Below, in pieces: positions 50,526 through 58,300 of a DNA stretch of 64,000 bases. Position 1 is the first letter of the stretch; each line of letters starts with the position of its first letter. A program made the translations under genes and the position numbers. Under the pieces are notes generated by a model. That model was not told the DNA's origin. It did not search any database and worked only from the letters and a program-made list of their open reading frames with translations. This stretch comes from Sphingomonas sp. SORGH_AS_0950 (GTDB taxonomy: Bacteria; Pseudomonadota; Alphaproteobacteria; Sphingomonadales; Sphingomonadaceae), in NCBI RefSeq assembly GCF_030818415.1, contig NZ_JAUTAE010000001.1:746501-810500 (forward strand), given 5' to 3'.

Positions 50526-51587
50526 ATGCAAAAGCCGCGACTTGACTGGATCGACGCCGGACGTGGATTTTGCGGCGTGGGTGTGGTTTTATACCATGTC
50601 TGCGACTGGTTTTCCGAATTCTCGCCCGACCGTTTCCTGCTGCAAGATGTCGCGCTGGCACTGGCGCCTCTTCGGATGCCCTTGTTCTTCCTGATCTCGG
50701 GCATCCTGTCGCAGAATATCCACAAGGCTCCGGTCGAGAAGCGCGACGCCCGCATCGTCGGCCTGTTGTTCATCTACCTCTTCTGGTCCTGCATATTATT
50801 CTCGCGCAGCTTCCTGATCACGCTGGCGACCGGGGAGACGGCCCCGACGGTCGGTGAGTTCCTCACCGCTTTGGCCATTCCGACTATCTACTGGTTTCTG
50901 CTGTGCCTGCCGCTGTTCAACGTGCTGATCATCCTGTGCAAGAACCGGATCGGGCCTCATCCCTGGCCGGTGCTCCTCGTCGCACTGGCGATGGCGCTGC
51001 TATCCAATGTCGCGCAACAGCGTGTCGAGCCGATGGTGACGAACACGTTCGGGCACGTCCAGGTCGGACCGATACTGTTCAATTTCATCTGGTTCGCGCT
51101 GGGGGCCTATTTCGGCGAAATCTACAAGCGGATCGTTCAGCAGGCGAACGGGGTGCGGCTGCTCTTGACGGGCCTGTTGTGCACATTCGTCATCTGGGCG
51201 AGCTGGGGGTCCGACGCCGCTGGCGTTCGACTTATCAAGTCCATACTATTGCTGTGGTTCTTCGCCAATTTGCTGGGCATGATCCCCGGCCGACTGGCGA
51301 TCATGCGGATTTTCAAATCGGTCGGCAAACAGACCCTGCCGCTCTACATCTTCCACATTCTGATCATCGCCGGGGTCGGCGGACTGATCCGCATCATGGC
51401 GCCGCCGCTGGACGCGATCCATCAATCGTCGATCGTGGCGAATGGAGTCATCCTCGGGGTCACCGTCTTCCTCACGGTGATATGCGTCGTGGCTGGCCAG
51501 TGGTTGAGCAACAGCCGATTTTCCTGGCTGATCGTGCCGCGCTATTGGGGGCGGGCGCCGCGAGCGGAAAGGCGGGAAGCCGTTTAG
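50526..51587 (+). CDS. Acyltransferase 3 family membrane protein
   Basis: 353 residues, about ten membrane segments. The N-terminal LDWIDAGRGFCGVGVVLYHV has the Arg and His of the family, followed by LRMPLFFLISGILSQ, and HILIIAGVGGLI near the end. It lies 27 bp behind the polymerase gene and is convergent with the HlyD-type gene. It likely adds acetyl or another acyl group to the polysaccharide. The ATG at 50526 follows an AT-rich junction. Confidence 0.83.
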   Translation: MQKPRLDWIDAGRGFCGVGVVLYHVCDWFSEFSPDRFLLQDVALALAPLRMPLFFLISGILSQNIHKAPVEKRDARIVGLLFIYLFWSCILFSRSFLITLATGETAPTVGEFLTALAIPTIYWFLLCLPLFNVLIILCKNRIGPHPWPVLLVALAMALLSNVAQQRVEPMVTNTFGHVQVGPILFNFIWFALGAYFGEIYKRIVQQANGVRLLLTGLLCTFVIWASWGSDAAGVRLIKSILLLWFFANLLGMIPGRLAIMRIFKSVGKQTLPLYIFHILIIAGVGGLIRIMAPPLDAIHQSSIVANGVILGVTVFLTVICVVAGQWLSNSRFSWLIVPRYWGRAPRAERREAV

Positions 51588-51603
51588 GCCCCCGCCCCAT
51601 CCC

Positions 51604-52995
51604 CTACCGCTCCCGCGCCGCTTCGGATACGTCGCGGCTGACCGGGTCGATCAGATATTCGATCAGGCGCCGCTGACCGGTGCGGATGTCCGCCGTGGCG
51701 CTCAGGCCCGGGGTCAGCGGCACCTGCCGCCCATCCACCCCGATCGTCCGCCGGTCGAGCGCGATGCGAGCCAGATAATAGGGCGCGCTTTTCTCCTCGG
51801 TCACCGCATCGCGGCTGACCGACAGGATATGGCCCGGCACCGTGCCGTAGCGGGTGAAGGGATAGGCCTCAAGCTTCACCGCGACCGACTGGCCCGCGCG
51901 GACGAAGCCGATGTCGCGGTTGAGGAGCTTGGCCTCCACCGTGACCTGTCCGTTGGGCACCACGACCATCAGCGGCCGGACCGATTCGACCACACCGCCC
52001 AGCGTATGGACGCTCAACTGCTGCACCGTGCCATCGACCGGCGCGGTCAGCCGCTGCATCCGGCTGTGCTGGCGCGCCTTGGTCAGTTCCTCGCGGCGCT
52101 GCATCGCCTCGGTCTGCGCCTTGGACAGGTCCGCCAGCGCGATCTGGCGCGCCTGCTCGCGCGAACGGGCCAGTTCCTCGGCATAGCGCCCGGCTTCGGA
52201 AAGTCCGCGTGAGCGCTGGGCGGCGGCGACGTTGCGGTTGCCCGCCTCGGCCCGCTGCTGGCGTTGCATCTCGAGCACGCGCATGCCCGATGCATAGCCG
52301 CGCTGGGCCAGCGTCTCGACCGCCTGGACCTGCCGGTCGAGCAGCGGCTGGTTGGCGGCATAGGTGCGCATCTGCTGCGCAGCCGCCTCGGCATCCGACA
52401 AAGCCGAGCGCCGCGCCGCCGCCAGTCCCGCCTCGGTCGCGCGAGCGCCGGCGATCTGCGCGGCGACCAGGCGGCGCTGGGTCGCGGCGACATCGGCGGG
52501 CGTCCCCTCGGGCGCGGTGAAGCCCCCTGCCCCGCCGCTCAGGCCGTCGACGATCGCGGCGTTGCGCGCGACATCGATCTCGGCCGCGAGCAGCGCCTGA
52601 CGCGCCTGTGCCTCGTCAGCGCTTGACAGCGTCGGGTCCAGATCGACGAGCGGCTGGCCGCGCCGCACCACATCGCCCTCATGCACCCAGATGCGCCGGA
52701 CGATGCCGCCGGTCGCCGACTGCACGAGCTTGACCGACTCCGCCGGGACCGTCCGCCCCTGTGCCGAGGCGACGACATCGACCTTGCCCAGCACCAGCCA
52801 GCCGCCGGTCAGCGCCAGACCGCCCATCAGCAGCCAAGCGGTGATCCGCGCGGTCGGCGATACCGGCCGCTCGATCACCTCCAGCGCGGCGGGCAGGAAG
52901 CTGTGTTCGAGGGGGCGGGCCGCCCCGCGCCGCTCGGCACGATCCTCGGACCATGCGGTGCGAAAGAGCGCCCAGTTCTGCGCCAGCGTGCTCAT
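51604..52995 (-). CDS. Type I secretion membrane-fusion protein (HlyD/AtrB-like)
   Basis: 463 residues: a cytoplasmic N terminus, one membrane segment (ITAWLLMGGLALTGGWLVLG), a lipoyl half (GGIVRRIWVHEGDVVRRGQPLVDLDP), a long helical hairpin of about 200 residues, the second half (LTAPVDGTVQQLSVHTLGGVVESVRPLMVVVP, in pieces) and a C-terminal beta domain (LTPGLSATADIRTGQRRLIEYLIDP). It bridges the inner-membrane ABC exporter to an outer-membrane TolC, which is not encoded here. Its start overlaps the ABC gene stop (ATGA). Corresponds to AtrB of gellan clusters. Confidence 0.9.
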   Translation of the reverse strand: MSTLAQNWALFRTAWSEDRAERRGAARPLEHSFLPAALEVIERPVSPTARITAWLLMGGLALTGGWLVLGKVDVVASAQGRTVPAESVKLVQSATGGIVRRIWVHEGDVVRRGQPLVDLDPTLSSADEAQARQALLAAEIDVARNAAIVDGLSGGAGGFTAPEGTPADVAATQRRLVAAQIAGARATEAGLAAARRSALSDAEAAAQQMRTYAANQPLLDRQVQAVETLAQRGYASGMRVLEMQRQQRAEAGNRNVAAAQRSRGLSEAGRYAEELARSREQARQIALADLSKAQTEAMQRREELTKARQHSRMQRLTAPVDGTVQQLSVHTLGGVVESVRPLMVVVPNGQVTVEAKLLNRDIGFVRAGQSVAVKLEAYPFTRYGTVPGHILSVSRDAVTEEKSAPYYLARIALDRRTIGVDGRQVPLTPGLSATADIRTGQRRLIEYLIDPVSRDVSEAARER

Positions 52996-55127
52996 GATGC
53001 AATTCCATACAGGACGCCCATCTGGCGTCGGTGAAGATCGGCATAGCGCCCGCCGGTGGCGAGCAGTTCGTCATGCGAGCCCGTCTCGACCAGCCGCCCG
53101 CGCTCCAGCGCGACAATGCGGTCGCACTGGCGGATCGCGGACAGGCGGTGGGCGATGATGATGACGGTACGCCCCGCCGCCATGCGCTTGAGATTGGTCT
53201 GGATGATCTCCTCGCTCTCGGCGTCGAGCGCGGAGGTCGCCTCGTCGAAGATCAAGATGCGCGGGCGGTTGATCAGCGCGCGGGCGATCGCGAGCCGCTG
53301 ACGCTGGCCGCCCGACAGGTTGGCGCCGCGCTCCTCGATCATCGTGTCATAGCCTTGCGGCAGGCGCGTGATGAACTCGTGCGCGCCCGCCAGCTCTGCG
53401 GCCTCCATCACCCGCTCCATCGGCAGCGCGGGGTTGGCGAGCGCGATATTCTCACGCACCGTGCGGTTGAACAGGATATTCTCCTGCAACACCACGCCGA
53501 TCTGCCGCCGCAGCCAGGCCGGATCGATCTGCGCGACATCGGTGCCGTCGATCAGGACGCGGCCCCCCGCCGGGACATAGAGCCGCTGGAGCAGCTTGGT
53601 CAGCGTCGACTTGCCCGAGCCCGACGATCCGACGATGCCCAGCGTGGAGCCCGCCGGAATGGCCAGGTCGATATCCTCCAGCGTCCAGGGGCCGTCATCG
53701 CCATAGCGGAAACGAACCCGCTCGAACCGGACGTCGCCCCGGATCGACGGAAGCGCGGTCTGGCTGCCGCTGCCCGGCTCGACCCGGTGGTTGAGCACGT
53801 CGCCCAGCCGGTCGACCGCGATGCGGACCTGCTGGAACTCCTGCCACAGCTGCGCCATGCGGATGACCGGACCCGACACGCGCTGCGCGAACATATTGAA
53901 GGCGACGAGCGCGCCGACCGTCATGTCCTGCGCGATCACCGCCTGCGCCCCGAAATAGAGGATGGCGGCCAGGTTCAGCTTGGAGATCAGCTGGATCGCC
54001 TGCGACCCGCTATTGCCCAGGTCGATGACGCGCTGGTTGGCGGCGGAATAGCCCGCCAGCTTGCGCTCCCAATTGTCCTGCCATTGCGGCTCGACCGCAG
54101 CGGCCTTGACCGTCTGGATGCCCGCGATCGTCTCGACCAGAAGCGCGTTGTTCGCCGCGCCGCGCTCGAACTTGTCATCCAGGCGGTTGCGCAGCGGGCC
54201 GGTGACCAGCACCGCGACCGCGATATAGGCGGGGATGGCGATGATGCTGATCAGGAACAGCTTGATCGAATAGAGCGCCATCACCGCCAGGAAGACCAGC
54301 GCGAAGGCCGGGTCGATCAGCACGGTCAACGAGGCGTTGGTCAGGAATTCGCGGATCGTCTCCAGCTGGCGGACGCGCGCGGCGGTGTCGCCGACCCGGC
54401 GCTGTTCAAAATAGCCGAGCGGCAGGCGGAGCAGATGGCGGAACAGCCGCGCACCGAGCTCGACATCGATTTTCTGGCTGGTTTCGGAATAAAGGCGGGT
54501 ACGGAGCCAGCCGAACGCGGTTTCCCAGAAGGACACCGCGACGAACCCGATCGCCAGCACCGCCAGCGTCGACATGGTGCCATGGACCAGCACCTTGTCC
54601 ACCACCGTCTGGAAGAACAGGGGCGCCGCCAGCCCCAGCAGGTTGAGCGCCAGCGTCAGCAGCAGCACCTCACCGATCAGCCGGCGATAGCGGACGATCT
54701 GCGGAATGAACCAGGAAATGTCGAAGCCGCGCTGGTTGAGGCGTGCGCTCTCGCGCGTGGCGATCAGGACCAGTTCGCCCGACCACATCGCCTCGAACTC
54801 GGCGCGGCCGATCTTCACGACCGGCGCCCCAGCCCGCTGGACCAACAGCTCCTCACCCTGCATCCGGCCGATCAGGAACCAGCCCTCCGGGCCGTTGCCC
54901 AGCACGGGCAAGGGCATGCGGCCCAGCTCCGTCCAGTCGGCACGGCGCGTCTTGGCGCGAACCCCGTCCATGCCATTGGCCAGACGGACCAGATCGTCCC
55001 CGGTCAGGCTGTGGAAATGCCCCAGGCCGTGGCGAAGCTGCTCGGGCTCGACCGCGATGCGATGGATGGCCAATAGCGCGGCGAGCGCCGTCAGCCCGCT
55101 ATCGTCACGAATAGTTTTGAAATCCAC
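52992..55127 (-). CDS. Type I secretion ABC exporter with C39-like domain (AtrD-like)
   Basis: 711 residues in three parts: an N-terminal C39-peptidase-like domain (1-125) whose catalytic Cys is missing (DDSGLTALAALLA in place of the usual QxxxxCG motif), a six-helix membrane domain (150-430), and an ATPase domain with Walker A GSSGSGKST, signature LSGGQRQRLAIARAL, Walker B RILIFDEATSALD and IIIAHRLS. A degenerate C39 domain is typical of RTX exporters (HlyB-like), which recognise a C-terminal signal and do not cleave. The substrate is probably the large protein encoded just upstream at 55378-60525. Confidence 0.92.
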   Translation of the reverse strand: MDFKTIRDDSGLTALAALLAIHRIAVEPEQLRHGLGHFHSLTGDDLVRLANGMDGVRAKTRRADWTELGRMPLPVLGNGPEGWFLIGRMQGEELLVQRAGAPVVKIGRAEFEAMWSGELVLIATRESARLNQRGFDISWFIPQIVRYRRLIGEVLLLTLALNLLGLAAPLFFQTVVDKVLVHGTMSTLAVLAIGFVAVSFWETAFGWLRTRLYSETSQKIDVELGARLFRHLLRLPLGYFEQRRVGDTAARVRQLETIREFLTNASLTVLIDPAFALVFLAVMALYSIKLFLISIIAIPAYIAVAVLVTGPLRNRLDDKFERGAANNALLVETIAGIQTVKAAAVEPQWQDNWERKLAGYSAANQRVIDLGNSGSQAIQLISKLNLAAILYFGAQAVIAQDMTVGALVAFNMFAQRVSGPVIRMAQLWQEFQQVRIAVDRLGDVLNHRVEPGSGSQTALPSIRGDVRFERVRFRYGDDGPWTLEDIDLAIPAGSTLGIVGSSGSGKSTLTKLLQRLYVPAGGRVLIDGTDVAQIDPAWLRRQIGVVLQENILFNRTVRENIALANPALPMERVMEAAELAGAHEFITRLPQGYDTMIEERGANLSGGQRQRLAIARALINRPRILIFDEATSALDAESEEIIQTNLKRMAAGRTVIIIAHRLSAIRQCDRIVALERGRLVETGSHDELLATGGRYADLHRRQMGVLYGIAS

Positions 55128-55314
55128 TGTCGACCGTCCACCCGCTCATGGCTTGCCGGAACCGGCGGGCGGCGGGGTGCCGCCCTGTCCGGGCTTCCGA
55201 CGGTCGGATCGTGGCGGCCTGCACCCCGCTCGGCACCACCATCCGATGCGACCGCAATAGCGTGAAATCCCTACATTTTCGTTGTCACGACAGCGCCTGG
55301 TCGATGGGCCGAAC

Positions 55315-55354
55315 AAAAATAAGGCCCGGACGACGGAACTTCGTCGTCCGGGCC
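55315..55354 (-). terminator. Strong terminator behind the large secreted-protein gene
   Basis: On the minus strand GGCCCGGACGACG and CGTCGTCCGGGCC form a perfect 13-pair stem (55323-55335 and 55342-55354) with loop AAGTTC, followed by TTATTTTTG. It lies 24 bases behind the stop at 55378 and separates that gene from the exporter genes. Confidence 0.88.
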
Positions 55355-55377
55355 TCGCTCTGGCCGCCCAGCTGCGG

Positions 55378-58300
55378 TCAGCCGAGCTGGAACAGCCCCG
55401 ATGCCGCCTGATTCGTGTTCAGCTTGTCCGGCGTGACGCCGACCAGCGTGACCGATTCTCCCCCGGCATAACGGAGCAGCGTATTGCCGCCCTCCAGCGA
55501 GATCATCGGCTGATAGCCCGACTTGGCAAAGGCGCTGAGGTCGAGCAGGTCATGGCCCGCGCCGAAGTCTCGGATCGTGGCACTGGCCCCCAGCGTGACC
55601 AGGAACCGGTCGCTGCCGCTGCCGCCCGTCAGCACCATGTCCCGCCGGTCGGCGAGCAGGATGTCGTCGGTCGCGCCGCCGCTGATCCACCCCTTCGAGT
55701 CCGAAACCATCACACCGAAACCGGGCTGGGCCGCGACCCTGGTCGTATCGTGACCACTGGCCGAGAAGGTCTCGGTCGTCGCGCTGCCGCCCGCCGTCTG
55801 GGTCACGCGGCGGACCAGAACACCGCCCGTATAGGTCGAGACCACGTTCGTCCCATCGGCCAGCTTCGCGGTGGCCGACAACGGCGTGCCGGTGGCGGCA
55901 TCCAGCTGCGTCTCGATCCGGTCGCCATTGGTGCGGACCTGCAACTGGGTCGTCGCTCGGCCCTGCGCATCGCGGTACAGCTCGGTCCGGCCATCGGCGC
56001 CCGTCTGGCTGGTAAAGGACAGGGTGCCGTCGCTGCGATAGCGGAACACCGCCACAGCCTTGCCGTTAGCATCGACCACCTGCAGCTGCTCGGCATAAGG
56101 TTGACCCGAGGCATAATATTGGGTGTTCTCGCCCGTACCGTCGGCATGGGTCACGTACTTGGTCGTCAGCGTCCCCGAAGCATCGTACTTCAGCGTCGTC
56201 CACTCTCCGGCAGCCGTGACCGTGACGTCGGACACCAGGGTTCCGGCGGCATTGTAATCGCGGGTTCGCTTGGCGCCGTCGCTTCCCTTGGAATCGACGC
56301 GGCTGACCTTGCCGCCGGTATAGGTCGTCGCAGTCACGCCATCGGCCTGCTCGGAGACCAGGTTCAGCAACGTGCCGGTGGCCGCGTCATAGTTGCGCGT
56401 GTCGCGCGCGCCCGACGTCGCGATCGTGACGTCGGAGGTCTTGCGCCCCTTTCCGTCATAATAGGAGGCATCGATGCCGCCATCGGCGCGACGCTGCTCG
56501 GTGTAGCGCAACGATCCATCGGACCCCAGACGCGTCACCCCCACGACCACGCCCTTGGCGTCGACCTTCTGGACCTGGGTCGTATAATTCTGACCCGTGA
56601 CATTATAGACGGTGTTCTCCGAGGTGCCGTCCGCCTGCTGGACGAACAGCATCGTCGGCCGCCCGGTCGCCGCATCGACCAGCGTCGTGCGCCAGGTGTT
56701 CGATGCGTCGCGGCTCTGGGACTGGATCTTCGAGCCTGCGCTGTTCAACGTATCCGCCGACCACGACCCGTCGGCGTTGAAGGTTTCGAGAACGATATTG
56801 CCGGTCGCCAGCTGGCTGCGACGGCTGACCATCACGCCCTGGTCGAACTGGCTTACGATGACATCGCCCGACGCCGGCCGGTCCAGCTGACGCTTCAGCT
56901 TGCCGCTGGCGACGTCATAGTCCTTGACGACCTCGCCACCATCGGCGGCGATGACGACATCCTGCGTCATCCGGCCGCTCTGGTCGAAGCTGGTCATCTG
57001 GCGCCCGCCATTGTCCAGACGCCGGTCGAGATAGGCCAGGCTGTCATCAGCGTTGCGCCGCTCGACCCCGATCACCTTGCCCTGCGTATCCAGCGTCTGA
57101 TGCTCGCTGACATAGGTCTGGCCGGTGATGCCCCAGGCATAATTGTCGCCCGAACCATCGGCCCGCTTGACATAGCGGCGGCTGACATTGCCGTTCGCAT
57201 CGTAGTTCGTCGTGGTCCATGTGTTGGCGGCATCGACCAGCTGCTCGCTCAGCTTCACGCCCTTCGCGTCATATTTGGTCGTTGTGCGTGCGCCATCGGG
57301 CGCGACCGTCAGCAGCGAGGTCACGATGCCCGACGAGATCGTGGCAGTGGTCGAACCGCCCGCTGCGGGCTTGGTCACGCGCTGGGTCAGCTGGCCATCG
57401 GATGCGTAGGTGAGGATCGTCTGGCCGCCATCGGTCGCGGTCATCGTCTCGACCTGCTTGCCGCCCTTTGCGTCATAGGTCGTCACGGTCAGGCCGTTGC
57501 CGTCGCGCCGTTCGGTGTAGACCGCGCTGCCATCGGCGCGGGTCCGGGTCAGCGCGATCACCTTGCCGGCGGTGTTCGTGACCTGAACCTCGGCCGTCCA
57601 GCTCTTGCCCGTAATCCCATAGAGCCGCGTCTCGCCGCTGCCATCGGCATAGGCGGCATAGACCGCCGTCACCGCGCCCGTGGCGGTATCATAGGTGGTG
57701 GTCGTCTTGTTGCCCGCGGCGTCCACCGCCAGCTGCGACTTGCGCACGCCGTTGGCGTCATAGGCATAGGTGATGCTGGTGCCCGAACCGGCAGGCGCCG
57801 CGTCCGTCGAGGTGCCGCCATTGGTCGTGGTCTTGTTGCTCTCCACGAGCTGCGGGGTCTGCCCGGTCTGCGAAGCTGCGGACATATCATAGGTCTTGGT
57901 CGTGCGGCTGCCGTCCGGCGCGATGATCGTCGTGCTCGTGCGCTGTCCGCTTGCATTATAATAGGTCAGCGTATGGCTGCCGTCGCTTCCGGTGACGTCG
58001 GTATAGTCATAGGTTCCATCGGCATGGGTGCGCACGACGGACATGACCTTGCCCGCCTTCGAGACGATCTGGACTTCGGTCACATAGCTCTTGCCGGTGA
58101 TGCCGAAGGTCGTGTTCGTATTGGTGCCGTCGGGGCTGGTGACATAGATCTTCGTCGGCTTGCCCGACACCGGATCGAATAGCCGCGTGGTAAAGGTCGC
58201 GTCGGCCGCCACTTCGACGAGGCGGATGCAGACGCCGTTCGAGAAGGTCTCCGACTGGCGGCTGCCGTCCGCGCGGACCAGCGTGCGGTCGGTCATCGCG

